This document shows positions 9,578 through 19,043 of a DNA stretch of 64,000 nt, in pieces (position 1 is the stretch's first letter; every line of letters begins with the position of its first letter). The notes beneath the pieces are model-generated. The model was given only the letters and a program-made list of their open reading frames with translations, was not told the DNA's origin and did no database searches. The DNA lies in assembly GCF_029625295.1 (NCBI RefSeq), contig NZ_CP121112.1, forward strand, positions 3,658,001 to 3,722,000, written 5' to 3'. Position numbers and translations under genes: made by a program. This DNA comes from Flavobacterium gyeonganense (GTDB taxonomy: Bacteria; Bacteroidota; Bacteroidia; Flavobacteriales; Flavobacteriaceae).

Positions 9578-11998
9578 TTATCTTAAACTTGCTCCTAACT
9601 CAGTTTCAAAAGTCTGTTGTAGCTTTGACATGATTTTATCAATCTGGCTATCGGTCAGTGTTTTCGTGCTGTCCTGAATTGTAAAACTCAGAGCGTATGA
9701 CTTTTTGCCTTCCGGAAGGTTTTTGCCTTCATAAACATCAAACAGATTTACATCTTTTAAAAGTCCTTTTTCTGTCTGTTTAGCCAGTGTATAGATACTT
9801 TCATAAGTTGTGCTTTGGTCAATTAGTAATGCCAAATCCCTGCGTACTTCCGGATATTTAGGAATATCTGAATATTTAATTTTTCCTGTGATTATTTTCA
9901 GTACCAAATCCCAGTTAAAATCAGCATAATAAACATCCTGTTTGATTCCAAAATGTTTTAAAATTGATTTTTTAACTACTCCAATCTCTACTAAAACTTC
10001 ATTGTTATAAACTTTTGAAGTTCCTTCAGAAAATACATCTGATTTTGATGGGACATTTGAAATTTTATCTATTCCTAAACGATTTAAAATGCCGGTAACA
10101 TATCCTTTTAGTAAAAAGAAATCAGTAGTTTTTTGTGGATTTGTCCAGCTCTCCTTATTTCTGTTACCCGAAATTAACAAACTTAAATGCTTGTGTTCTT
10201 CGTATCCATTAAGGTATTTATGGTACGTTTTTCCGAATTCGAATAATTTCAAATCAGAATTTCTTCTGTTGATATTATATGAAATTGCTTCCAGACCAGA
10301 AAATAATAGCGACTGACGCATCGTTGATAAATCACTGCTCAACGGATTCAGCATCGTAACATTATATTCTTCTTTCAAGTCAGCAGATAATTTTGCGTAA
10401 TCAGCAGTAGTTAATGAATTTGCCATCATTTCATGAAATCCCTGAGAATTCAGTTGTGAGGCAATTATGTTTTGTACTTTGTAGTCTTCTGTTCTTGGGG
10501 AATTGGCTACTGTAGCATTAAATTTCTTAGAAAAATCAATATTATTATATCCATAGACTCTTAAAATTTCTTCAATCACATCTATTTCGCGCTGAACATC
10601 TACGCGATATGCCGGAATAGTTAATCCCAAACCAGATTCAGAAACACTATTCACTTTAATATCCAAAGAAACTAATATTTTCTTGATCGTATCTTTAGGG
10701 ATTTCCTGTCCGATGATTTTATATACATGACTGAAATTTAGTAAAACAGAAAAATCTTCTACTTTTTTAGGATATACTTCTATTATATCAGATGTAACTT
10801 TTCCGCCTGCCACTTCCTGGATTAAAAGTGCGGCTCGTTTTAATGCATATTCTGTGATAGTTGGATCAATTCCTCTTTCAAATCTAAAAGAAGCATCGGT
10901 ATTTAACTGATGCCTTTTGGCGGTTTTACGCACACTTACGGCATCAAAATAAGCACTTTCTAAAAATATAGAAGTGGTTACTTCAGAAACTCCTGATTTT
11001 TTTCCGCCAAAAACACCAGCGATGCAAAGAGGTCCTTTTTCGTCACAAATCATTAAATCTTCTTTATGCAATGTTCTTTCAACATCATCCAAAGTTGTAA
11101 ACTTTGTGCCTTCCGGAAGAGTTTTTACAATTATTTTTCCGTTGATTTTTGCAGCATCAAAAGCATGCAGAGGTTGTCCTAATTCATGTAAAACATAATT
11201 AGTAACGTCTACAATATTATTTTTTGGTGTTAAACCTATCGCTTTTAAACGGTCTTTCAGCCATGCTGGAGATTCTTCTACTGTAATACCTGAAATAGTA
11301 ACCCCGCAATATCTTGGTGCAAGAGTTGGTTCTTCAACGCTTACATCAATTTTTAAAGTACGCATGTCAACCCTGAAATTGCTAACAGAAGGCGTAATCA
11401 ATTCTACATTTATTCCACGCTGAAGCATTCCGGCTCTTAAATCACGTGCCGTTCCAAAATGACTCATGGCGTCTGCACGATTTGGAGTTAACCCGATTTC
11501 GAAGACTTCATCATTTGCGATTTTGAAAACTTCTGAAGCCGGAGTTCCCGGAGTTAGTTTTTCATCCAGAACCATAATACCATCATGACCTGTTCCGAGG
11601 CTTAATTCGTCTTCAGCGCAAATCATTCCATGGCTTTCCTGTCCACGAATTTTACCTTTTTTAATGGTAAATTCTCCTCCTTCTTTGTCATATAAAACTG
11701 TTCCAATAGTAGCTACAGGCACTTTTTGACCAGCCGCAACATTTGAAGCACCGCAAACTACCTGAATAGGACTCTCTAAACCAATATCTAAAGTTGTTAC
11801 TTTTAACCGGTCTGCATCAGGATGTTTTTCGCAGGTAAGTACATGTCCTACAACAACTCCTTCTAAGCCTCCTTTTACTGATTGGTATTTTTCGACCACT
11901 TCTACTTCCAGACCTAAATCTGTAAGTAATTCTGAAGTTTGCTCTGATGTCCAGTCTGTTTTAATGAATTGTTTTAACCAGTTGTAAGATATTTTCAT
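9578..11998 (-). CDS. pheT: Phenylalanine--tRNA ligase beta subunit
   Basis: The 806-residue beta chain of the alpha2-beta2 enzyme that charges tRNA-Phe. The order is bacterial: MKISYNWLKQFI start, EMAP/OB tRNA-binding domain (about 40-150, containing HPDADRLKV), B3/B4 editing region (about 210-370), B5 domain (about 400-475), catalytic-like core, and the FDX-ACB anticodon-binding domain at the end (YPEVRRDLALLID onward). The pheS gene is not adjacent, as is common in Bacteroidota. A -7-like TATATTTG lies upstream at 12027-12034 on the minus strand. Confidence 0.97.
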   Translation of the reverse strand: MKISYNWLKQFIKTDWTSEQTSELLTDLGLEVEVVEKYQSVKGGLEGVVVGHVLTCEKHPDADRLKVTTLDIGLESPIQVVCGASNVAAGQKVPVATIGTVLYDKEGGEFTIKKGKIRGQESHGMICAEDELSLGTGHDGIMVLDEKLTPGTPASEVFKIANDEVFEIGLTPNRADAMSHFGTARDLRAGMLQRGINVELITPSVSNFRVDMRTLKIDVSVEEPTLAPRYCGVTISGITVEESPAWLKDRLKAIGLTPKNNIVDVTNYVLHELGQPLHAFDAAKINGKIIVKTLPEGTKFTTLDDVERTLHKEDLMICDEKGPLCIAGVFGGKKSGVSEVTTSIFLESAYFDAVSVRKTAKRHQLNTDASFRFERGIDPTITEYALKRAALLIQEVAGGKVTSDIIEVYPKKVEDFSVLLNFSHVYKIIGQEIPKDTIKKILVSLDIKVNSVSESGLGLTIPAYRVDVQREIDVIEEILRVYGYNNIDFSKKFNATVANSPRTEDYKVQNIIASQLNSQGFHEMMANSLTTADYAKLSADLKEEYNVTMLNPLSSDLSTMRQSLLFSGLEAISYNINRRNSDLKLFEFGKTYHKYLNGYEEHKHLSLLISGNRNKESWTNPQKTTDFFLLKGYVTGILNRLGIDKISNVPSKSDVFSEGTSKVYNNEVLVEIGVVKKSILKHFGIKQDVYYADFNWDLVLKIITGKIKYSDIPKYPEVRRDLALLIDQSTTYESIYTLAKQTEKGLLKDVNLFDVYEGKNLPEGKKSYALSFTIQDSTKTLTDSQIDKIMSKLQQTFETELGASLR

Positions 11999-12026
11999 TT
12001 TGATTTCAGTATTCTTGATAAGTGTA

Positions 12027-12034
12027 CAAATATA
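12027..12034 (-). promoter_or_regulatory. Likely -7 box for pheT
   Basis: TATATTTG on the minus strand, 29 bases before the pheT start. No clear TTTG partner was seen at 17-19 bases, so only the -7 element is called. Confidence 0.4.
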
Positions 12035-12139
12035 AGGATTGATTGCTGGAGTTGGAAACTATTTTTTTGTTTTCTAAAATTCCCTAATCAAAATTATAAA
12101 TGGCAATAAATTAATTTTTTTTAAAGAGATAGATTAGGC

Positions 12140-13003
12140 TTAAATCAGTTCCTCAACATGTTTTTTGATGTTTTCTGATATTTTTTTAATAGGCAAATCG
12201 TTTTCATCATCTCCAAACGGATCTTCGATTTCTTCAGCGATTAATTCTAAACTTGCCAGAACATAAAAAACAAAAACCACTACGGGAGCTACAAAGTAAC
12301 CCAGGCTCACAGAATATCCAAAAGGAAGCGTCATGGTATAAAAAAAGATGAACTTTTTGATAAAAGCACTGTAAGAATAGGGTATGGGTGTGTTTTTTAT
12401 TCGCTCGCAGGCACCGCATATATCAGTAAAAGATTTTAATTCTTCATTTAAAATGATGAGCTGGTCACCTGTAATTTTTTTTGCATCATACAAATCATTA
12501 ATTTTTTGATATATGATTTTTTTTAACTGATTGGGTTTGTGTTTATGGTGATCGATTTCTAAATCAACATCTTCAAAAAGCTGTTTACTTGTGTCATCAT
12601 CTTTTAAATGAATCTGAAGAATATGGGCATACATTGGAATAAATTTCCTGAAAAAGCTTCTGTCGGTTTCATCTTTTAAAATGGCAGACAGCTTGATGGC
12701 AAGATTACGGCTGTTATTGACAAGGCTGCCCCATAATTTTCTTCCTTCCCACCAACGATCATAAGCGGTATTTGTCCTGAAAACAAGCAGCAACGAGATA
12801 ACAAAACCCAGCATGCCGTGCATGATATTGATATTATGTATGTAATCGTTTTTCCCGATTTTAAAATACTGAACTTCAAGATAACCAACGGCCGCACTAT
12901 AAATTCCAATAATAATCATGACAGAAAACAATTTTCTTATGGTGTCAGATTTATGAAAACGAAAAATAAAAGTTACCCAGTCCTTTGTATTGTATGAAAT
13001 CAT
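12140..13003 (-). CDS. Bestrophin-family (UPF0187) membrane protein
   Basis: A 287-residue protein with the bestrophin-like layout. A first membrane helix lies near residues 25-45, the NTAYDRWWEGRKLWGSLVNNSR motif is near residue 80 (the RWWEGR core is diagnostic), a long helical cytosolic part follows, and two hydrophobic segments lie near 210-245. Bacterial members form pentameric anion or cation channels in the inner membrane. It starts 26 bases after the TolC-like gene and may be read with the efflux operon, though the functional link is unclear. Confidence 0.85.
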   Translation of the reverse strand: MISYNTKDWVTFIFRFHKSDTIRKLFSVMIIIGIYSAAVGYLEVQYFKIGKNDYIHNINIMHGMLGFVISLLLVFRTNTAYDRWWEGRKLWGSLVNNSRNLAIKLSAILKDETDRSFFRKFIPMYAHILQIHLKDDDTSKQLFEDVDLEIDHHKHKPNQLKKIIYQKINDLYDAKKITGDQLIILNEELKSFTDICGACERIKNTPIPYSYSAFIKKFIFFYTMTLPFGYSVSLGYFVAPVVVFVFYVLASLELIAEEIEDPFGDDENDLPIKKISENIKKHVEELI

Positions 13004-13029
13004 TTAAATGTTTTTCGAACAAAATTAAA

Positions 13030-14340
13030 CTAAAAACTAATATTTCCGGCTAATTCTTTTAATGCAATTTCAGATAATTTTGCCTGATATTGAGCGTTGC
13101 TGTTACGAACTTTTGCATTCACATAATTCAATTGAGCTGTTCTGAATTCTAATGTTGTAATTGTCCCAATCCTGAATTTATCCAGCGTAATTGAAAGATT
13201 TTGTTTTGCTATTTCTTCATTATCATCTTCCAGTCCAATAAGTTCGATGTTGGTTAAGTAGGTCTGAAAGGCAGTGCTTAATTGTGTATTGAGGACCATA
13301 TTTTGCTGTTCGATAGCAATTTGAGAATTTTCGATTTGCAATTTGGCCACTTTTTCATTTCTATGCTGATTAAAACCATCAAAAATGTTAAGCGTAGCAT
13401 TAAAACCATAATTTAATCCTCTGGAAGAAGCTTCACTTGTAAAACCTAGACTGGATTGACTTTCTGCAAAATTATATCCGGTGGTTAAGTTAATCACAGG
13501 GTATCGGTCTGCTTTTACCTGTTTCAATTCCAATTCTGCAATTCGTTTATTGATTATTTGAGCTTCTAATGCAGGATTTTGTTTTTGTGCCAAATTCAAC
13601 AAATCAGCAAAAATTAATTTATCATCAACGGTAAGCTGATCTGTGACTTTGAAATCAATTTTTGGATCACGGGCTAAATATTGATTAAGTAAAATTTTTG
13701 AATTGATATAAGATTCTTTTTGTCGCAACAAAGCTACCTGATCTGAATTCAAATCAACCTGTGCATTCAAAACTTCCAATTTTGATGCTTTTCCAATTGT
13801 AAAACGGTTTTTTGCCAGTTCTAATCTTTGGTTTGAAATAACAATGGTGGTGTCTAAAGCAGCTAGCTGCTGTTGCTGTTGTACCAGGTCATAATAAGCT
13901 GAATTAACCTGTGCAATTTTTAGTAAAATCGTTTTTTTTAACTCAGCATCGCCCAGTTTTTGAAGTTCCTTTAATTGATCCAGCCTGGCGAACATTTTCA
14001 TTCCATCGAAAACTGTCCAGCCAAGACTTACCCCGTAGTTTAAGCTGTTGTTTTTGGCATTGTCCAAAGCCGTTGTCGTTCCGTCCTGACGTGTTTGAGA
14101 GGAGTTTGTGATACTATTGTTGTCTGTAATCGAAGCGTTAGCGGTTGGAAGCATTCCTGCATTTCCGATTGTTACATTCGTTTCAGATATTTTAGAATTG
14201 TTTTTAGCGATTTTAATTTCAAAATTGTTTTCTAAAGCGATTTTCATAGCCTCTTCAATAGTCAGGATTTCCTGCGCATTGGTTTTGCCAATACAGAATA
14301 AGAGGATTAATAAAATGCGGTATAAATTTCTATTATTCAT
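13030..14340 (-). CDS. TolC-family outer membrane efflux protein
   Basis: A 436-residue protein with a signal peptide (MNNRNLYRILLILLFCIGKTNAQ) and two repeated OEP domains rich in long amphipathic helices and Asn/Gln, typical of TolC/OprM channels. It would form the trimeric outer-membrane exit duct for the RND pump encoded just upstream. It begins 56 bases after the pump gene ends. The order adaptor, pump, channel is standard for tripartite efflux systems. Confidence 0.92.
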   Translation of the reverse strand: MNNRNLYRILLILLFCIGKTNAQEILTIEEAMKIALENNFEIKIAKNNSKISETNVTIGNAGMLPTANASITDNNSITNSSQTRQDGTTTALDNAKNNSLNYGVSLGWTVFDGMKMFARLDQLKELQKLGDAELKKTILLKIAQVNSAYYDLVQQQQQLAALDTTIVISNQRLELAKNRFTIGKASKLEVLNAQVDLNSDQVALLRQKESYINSKILLNQYLARDPKIDFKVTDQLTVDDKLIFADLLNLAQKQNPALEAQIINKRIAELELKQVKADRYPVINLTTGYNFAESQSSLGFTSEASSRGLNYGFNATLNIFDGFNQHRNEKVAKLQIENSQIAIEQQNMVLNTQLSTAFQTYLTNIELIGLEDDNEEIAKQNLSITLDKFRIGTITTLEFRTAQLNYVNAKVRNSNAQYQAKLSEIALKELAGNISF

Positions 14341-14396
14341 GTTTTTTTCTTTTGCTTAAATCATAAAATCTAAATTTAAAATTCATGATTTCAGCG

Positions 14397-17300
14397 CTAT
14401 TTTATACTTTCTTTTTCGTACTCGTCAATATGGTCAAATTCCGGATAATGCTTACGGGCTTTCGACCACATCAGATAAATTGCCGGAATAACAAAAAGGG
14501 TTAATGCCAAAGAGAAAATAGTACCTCCTACAATAACAACTCCCATTCCGATTCTGCTCGTAGAAGCCGCTCCAAGTGACATTGCAATTGGCAAAGCTCC
14601 TAACGCAATGGCTAAACTCGTCATTAAAATAGGTCTTAAACGTGCTTCTGAAGCTTCCATAATAGCCTCTAATTTTGGCTTTCCTTGTTCTCTTAGCTGA
14701 TTAGCAAACTCCACAATTAAAATACCGTTTTTAGTTACCAGTCCAATAAGCATTACGGTTCCAATCTGGCTGAAAATATTCCAGCTCTGATTGAAAAGCC
14801 ATAGGGAGAATAAAGCTCCGGCAACCGCCATTGGTACCGTTAAAATGATAATTAACGGATCTATAAAACTTTCAAACTGAGCCGCCAGAATCAGGAAAAT
14901 CAATAATAATGCTAATCCGAAGGCAAATGACGTATTAGAACTACTTTCGACAAAATCTCGTGATTCCCCACTTAAATCAGTGGTGAAACTCTGGTCTAAA
15001 ACTTTTGCTTTAATCCGGTCCATTTCCTCAATACCATCACTGATGCTTTTTCCTGGTGCCAGACCAGCAGAAACCGTTGCCGACATGTAGCGGTTATTGT
15101 GGTACAATTGAGGCGGATTACTCTGCTCTTCAATTTTTACAACATTATCCATCTGAATCAATTCACCGTTTTTGTTTTTTACGAAAATTGAAGTTAAATC
15201 AAGTGGTTTAGAACGGTCTTCCTGATTAAACTGGCCAATTACCTGATACTGTTTTCCGTTCTTGATGAAATATCCAAAACGTTGTCCGCTCAGCGAAAGC
15301 TGTAGGGTCTGTGCAATATCCATTATAGAAATCCCTAAACTTTCTGCTTTTTCACGATCGATACTTACGTTGATTTCAGGTTTGTTGAATTTCAAGTTGA
15401 CATCACTAATAGAGAACACGTCGCTTTTGCCCACTTCTTCCATGAAAACAGGGATTTTCTCTCTTAATTTCTCAAAAGTTGGAGCCTGAATAATGTATTG
15501 AATCGGTAAACCGCCACGTCTGTTCACAGCAATAGTAGGCTGTTGAATTACGGATGTTTTAGCATCCGGATATTGCTTGGTCCATTTTGTTAATTTATCC
15601 GCAATATCTTTTTGAGAACGAACTCTTTCGTCGGGCTGCTTTAGCGAAAGCCTGATAAAACCACTGTTTACTGATGAAGAACCAAATCCTGGTGAGGTAA
15701 TCACCAGACTCACTTTTTTCTCCGGAATAGAATCGTCTACCAATTTTGAAATTTCCTGCATGAAACGATCAGTATATTCATAAGAAGATCCTTCGGGAGT
15801 TGTCATACGCATTACAACAGAGCTACGGTCGTCTAAAGGCGCTGTTTCCTTTGGAAGGATGGTAAAAAACAGATAAATAATTCCGAAACACGCAATCAGG
15901 ATTGGAAAACTGATCCATTTTCGATCCATAAATTTAGAAAGACTTTCTGCGTACGTGCTGTTCATTTTTTCGAAAAAAGGCTCCGTCTTCATGTAGAATT
16001 TGGATTTTTTCTGTTCGCCGCCTTTCATCAGATAAGCATTTAACATTGGTGTTAAGGTCAATGATACGAAAGCAGAAATCAATACTGCTGAGCCAATCAC
16101 AACGCCAAATTCCCTAAAAAGGCGTCCTACGAAACCTTCTAAGAAAATTACCGGTAAAAATACGGCAGCCAGCGTTACAGATATCGAAATTACAGCGTAG
16201 AAAATTTCATTAGAACCTTTTATTGCTGCTTCAATAGGAGACATTCCTTCTTCTACTTTTTTGAAGATATTTTCGGTAACTACGATTCCGTCATCCACTA
16301 CCAGTCCTGTTGCCAAAACAATAGCCAAAAGGGTTAATACGTTTATGGAAAACCCGAGCATCCACATGATAAAAAATGTAGCAATAAGGGAAACCGGGAT
16401 ATCAATTAAAGGTCTGAAGGCAATTGCCCAGTCCCTAAAAAAGAGGTAAATAATGATGATTACCAACAAGATAGAAATACCTAAAGTCTCAGCAACTTCC
16501 AATACCGATTTTTTTACAAACAGCGTATTGTCTAATGCTATATTAAGTTTGATGTCTTTTGGTAAATCCTTTTTTAGCGCTTCGTATTTTTTATAAAATT
16601 CGGATGAGATATCTAAATAATTGGCTCCTGGCATCGGCACAATAGCCAGACCAATCATGGGAAGCCCGGAGGATGTTAATTGTGTTTCGATATTTTCAGG
16701 TCCTAATTCTGCACCTCCAACATCGCTTAGACGTATAATTTTATCGCCCTCTGTACGAATGATAATGTTATTAAATTCTTCTGGTTTAGAAAGATTTCCA
16801 ATAGTTTTTACGGTAAGTTCAGTATTGTTTCCAGTCAGTTTTCCTGAAGGTAATTCAACATTTTGTGCATTTAAGGCATTACGAACATCGGCTACGGTAC
16901 ATTTGTAAGCCGTTAATTTTACCGGGTCAATCCATAAACGCATGGCGTACCTTTTTTGTCCCCAAATCTGAACACCACTCACACCCGGAATGGTTTCTAA
17001 ACGCTGGGAAATAACATTTTCGGCATAATCACTTAATTCAAGAGAACTTCTTGTATCACTCTGAACCGTCATGGAAATAATAGATTCACTGTCTGCATCT
17101 GCTTTCGAGACAACGGGCGGCGCATCAATATCCTGAGGTAAATTTCGAACAGCCTGCGAAACCTTGTCACGAACGTCATTTGCCGCTTCTTCAAGGTTTT
17201 TATCTAAATTAAATTCAATAGTAATATTACTGCTCCCCTGATTACTGGATGATGTAATATTTCGGATTCCGTCAATCGCATTTACCGCTTTTTCAAGAGG

Positions 17301-17495
17301 TTCTGTAATTTGTGATTCAATAATATCAGAATTGGCTCCTGTATAATTGGTTCTGATAGAAACCTGCGCCGGGTCAATCGAAGGAAATTCACGAACACCC
17401 AGAAAAGTATAACCAATAAAACCGAATAAAATAATCAAAAGATTCAGTACAATGGTTAAAACAGGTCTCTTTATACTTGTGGTTGATAAACTCAT
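14397..17495 (-). CDS. RND efflux pump, HAE1/AcrB-type inner membrane subunit
   Basis: A 1032-residue RND transporter. It has an N-terminal membrane helix after MSLSTTSIKRPVLTI, a large periplasmic loop, the TM block containing the proton-relay pair in ATGLVVDDGIVVTENI, a second large loop, and a C-terminal TM block with MLIGLVTKNGILIVEFAN and RLRPILMTSLA. It exports hydrophobic or amphipathic compounds using the proton gradient, working with the adaptor and TolC channel of the same operon. Drug range cannot be predicted. Confidence 0.95.
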   Translation of the reverse strand: MSLSTTSIKRPVLTIVLNLLIILFGFIGYTFLGVREFPSIDPAQVSIRTNYTGANSDIIESQITEPLEKAVNAIDGIRNITSSSNQGSSNITIEFNLDKNLEEAANDVRDKVSQAVRNLPQDIDAPPVVSKADADSESIISMTVQSDTRSSLELSDYAENVISQRLETIPGVSGVQIWGQKRYAMRLWIDPVKLTAYKCTVADVRNALNAQNVELPSGKLTGNNTELTVKTIGNLSKPEEFNNIIIRTEGDKIIRLSDVGGAELGPENIETQLTSSGLPMIGLAIVPMPGANYLDISSEFYKKYEALKKDLPKDIKLNIALDNTLFVKKSVLEVAETLGISILLVIIIIYLFFRDWAIAFRPLIDIPVSLIATFFIMWMLGFSINVLTLLAIVLATGLVVDDGIVVTENIFKKVEEGMSPIEAAIKGSNEIFYAVISISVTLAAVFLPVIFLEGFVGRLFREFGVVIGSAVLISAFVSLTLTPMLNAYLMKGGEQKKSKFYMKTEPFFEKMNSTYAESLSKFMDRKWISFPILIACFGIIYLFFTILPKETAPLDDRSSVVMRMTTPEGSSYEYTDRFMQEISKLVDDSIPEKKVSLVITSPGFGSSSVNSGFIRLSLKQPDERVRSQKDIADKLTKWTKQYPDAKTSVIQQPTIAVNRRGGLPIQYIIQAPTFEKLREKIPVFMEEVGKSDVFSISDVNLKFNKPEINVSIDREKAESLGISIMDIAQTLQLSLSGQRFGYFIKNGKQYQVIGQFNQEDRSKPLDLTSIFVKNKNGELIQMDNVVKIEEQSNPPQLYHNNRYMSATVSAGLAPGKSISDGIEEMDRIKAKVLDQSFTTDLSGESRDFVESSSNTSFAFGLALLLIFLILAAQFESFIDPLIIILTVPMAVAGALFSLWLFNQSWNIFSQIGTVMLIGLVTKNGILIVEFANQLREQGKPKLEAIMEASEARLRPILMTSLAIALGALPIAMSLGAASTSRIGMGVVIVGGTIFSLALTLFVIPAIYLMWSKARKHYPEFDHIDEYEKESIK

Positions 17496-17565
17496 ATAAT
17501 TTATGATTTTAAGTCTCTAAAATTAAATTTCAAAACTTTAGACTTTATGACTTTATATTTAAGAC

Positions 17566-18624
17566 TTATTTTACTTTAACCTTTATAGGTGCTTCATCTT
17601 TTAAAGACATTACGCCACTTGTTATCAAAGTGTCGCCTGGTTTTAATCCTGATAAAATTAAAACAGAAGCGTCTGTTCTGGTGGCTGCTTCTACTTTAAC
17701 TTCTTTGGCTTTACCCATATTGGCGATGTACACTTTTTTACCATCCTGTATCGGAACGATAGCTTCCGAAGGTATTACAATTGCATCTTTAACGATGTTT
17801 AAAGGAAGTTTTACATCTGCAAATGTTCCCGGAAAAAGTTTTCCTTCGCTGTTTTCTGCAATGGCACGAATTTTTAAAGTACGTGTTGCCACTTCTACTT
17901 CGGGTTCAATTGCGTATATTTTTGCTTTATAGGTTTTGTCAGATCCTGAAACAGAAAAGTCAATAACAGAACCAGAAGTAACCTGAGCAGCATATTTCTC
18001 AGGAATAGAGAATGTAATTTTTAATTTGCCCGTGTTTACCAGTTTTGCTACTAAAACAGTTGGCGTAATATAAGTTCCCGGTGAAATAGAGCGCAAACCA
18101 ATTTTTCCTGAAAAAGGGGCTTTTACAGAAGTTTTGGCAATCTGTGCGCTTATTAATTGTGTCTGTGCTTTCGCGGAAGCGTAGTCTGCATTGGCAACAT
18201 CAAATTCTTCCTGACTTATAGCTTCTTTTTGCAATAACAATTTAGCTCTTCTTTGATTTTCGCCTGCCAGACCTTCTTTTGTCTGAGCCTGTCTCAGCTG
18301 AGCTCTCAATTCAATATCATTTACCTTAAAAAGTACCTGGCCTTTCTTTACATTACTTCCTTCGCTAAAGTAGATCCCTTCAACAATTCCGGAAATTTCA
18401 CTGTGAATCTCAACCTGCTCATTGGCTTCAATAGATCCTGATAACGATAAATTATTGTCAAAAACCGAAGTTTTGATCACAATTCCGGTTACACTTGTTG
18501 GTCTGTCCTTATCGCCGAATTTCTTCGATTCTTCGTTTTTCTTTTTGTTGGATATCACACGATACGTGATAAAACCTCCGAGTACTATAATGATAAGGGC
18601 GTAAATTAGGTGTTTTAGTTTCAT
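17566..18624 (-). CDS. RND efflux periplasmic adaptor (MFP) subunit
   Basis: A 352-residue membrane fusion protein and the first gene of the operon. An N-terminal anchor helix (about residues 5-22) is followed by the lipoyl-like half motif (IHSEISGIVEGIYFSEGSNV), a helical hairpin of about 40 residues, the second lipoyl half (KAPFSGKIGLRSISPGTYIT), and beta-barrel and membrane-proximal domains (ILSGLKPGDTLITSG). It links the pump to the TolC duct. A good promoter is visible upstream. No TetR-type repressor is adjacent, so regulation is not evident from context. Confidence 0.93.
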   Translation of the reverse strand: MKLKHLIYALIIIVLGGFITYRVISNKKKNEESKKFGDKDRPTSVTGIVIKTSVFDNNLSLSGSIEANEQVEIHSEISGIVEGIYFSEGSNVKKGQVLFKVNDIELRAQLRQAQTKEGLAGENQRRAKLLLQKEAISQEEFDVANADYASAKAQTQLISAQIAKTSVKAPFSGKIGLRSISPGTYITPTVLVAKLVNTGKLKITFSIPEKYAAQVTSGSVIDFSVSGSDKTYKAKIYAIEPEVEVATRTLKIRAIAENSEGKLFPGTFADVKLPLNIVKDAIVIPSEAIVPIQDGKKVYIANMGKAKEVKVEAATRTDASVLILSGLKPGDTLITSGVMSLKDEAPIKVKVK

Positions 18625-18665
18625 GAAAATTGAGGTAAATGAGTTTTATGTCTGAATTGGTGGTA

Positions 18666-18696
18666 CAAATTTAGTTTTTTGATGTGAATACAAAAG
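18666..18696 (-). promoter_or_regulatory. Promoter of the RND efflux operon
   Basis: On the minus strand CTTTTG (18691-18696) is followed after 17 bases by TAAATTTG (18666-18673), an almost ideal Bacteroidota -33/-7 pair. It lies 42 bases before the adaptor start codon. Confidence 0.75.
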
Positions 18697-18833
18697 GGCT
18701 TAATGGTTATTTAACAATTGTATGTACAAGTGTTTTTAAAGCTATTTTGTTTCGGTTTTTCTAATGCTAATAAACTTAGACATTGCGGTTGGAAAAAGGT
18801 TTAATTCAATGTTTTTTTTTAATGATTTTGAAA

Positions 18834-18908
18834 AGCTAATCCTGCTCTCCACTATATCTGTTGTTGCGAACCCCGCAACAACAGGATGCCGTTACGATCA
18901 GGGCTAGG
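18834..18908 (-). repeat. Dispersed hairpin repeat, copy 2
   Basis: A perfect 11-bp inverted repeat (CTGTTGTTGCG at 18858-18868, CGCAACAACAG at 18874-18884, loop AACCC). Read on the minus strand the flanks are CCTAGCCCTGAT...GGCATCC and GATATAGTGG..AGCAGGATTAGCT, matching copy 1 near 1904-1990 in order and spacing while the stem differs. It sits in the 419-base gap between the efflux operon and the ABC transporter; apart from the repeat, the efflux promoter and the ABC terminator, that gap holds nothing recognisable. Confidence 0.7.
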
Positions 18909-18986
18909 TTTTTTGGGATTAAAGAGATTTATTTCCCTGACAGCTTTTTAATTATTATGATATTTGATTTTGTATACCTGCAAAAA

Positions 18987-19025
18987 AAATGCAATAAAAC
19001 GTTTTTGTCTTATTGCATTTAAATT
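18987..19025 (-). terminator. Terminator of the ABC exporter gene
   Basis: An 11-bp perfect stem (AAATGCAATAA / TTATTGCATTT) with a 12-base loop. On the minus strand it is followed by eight T residues. It lies 24 bases past the stop codon of the exporter gene. Confidence 0.85.
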
Positions 19026-19043
19026 ATTGATTTTCAAAACTTT

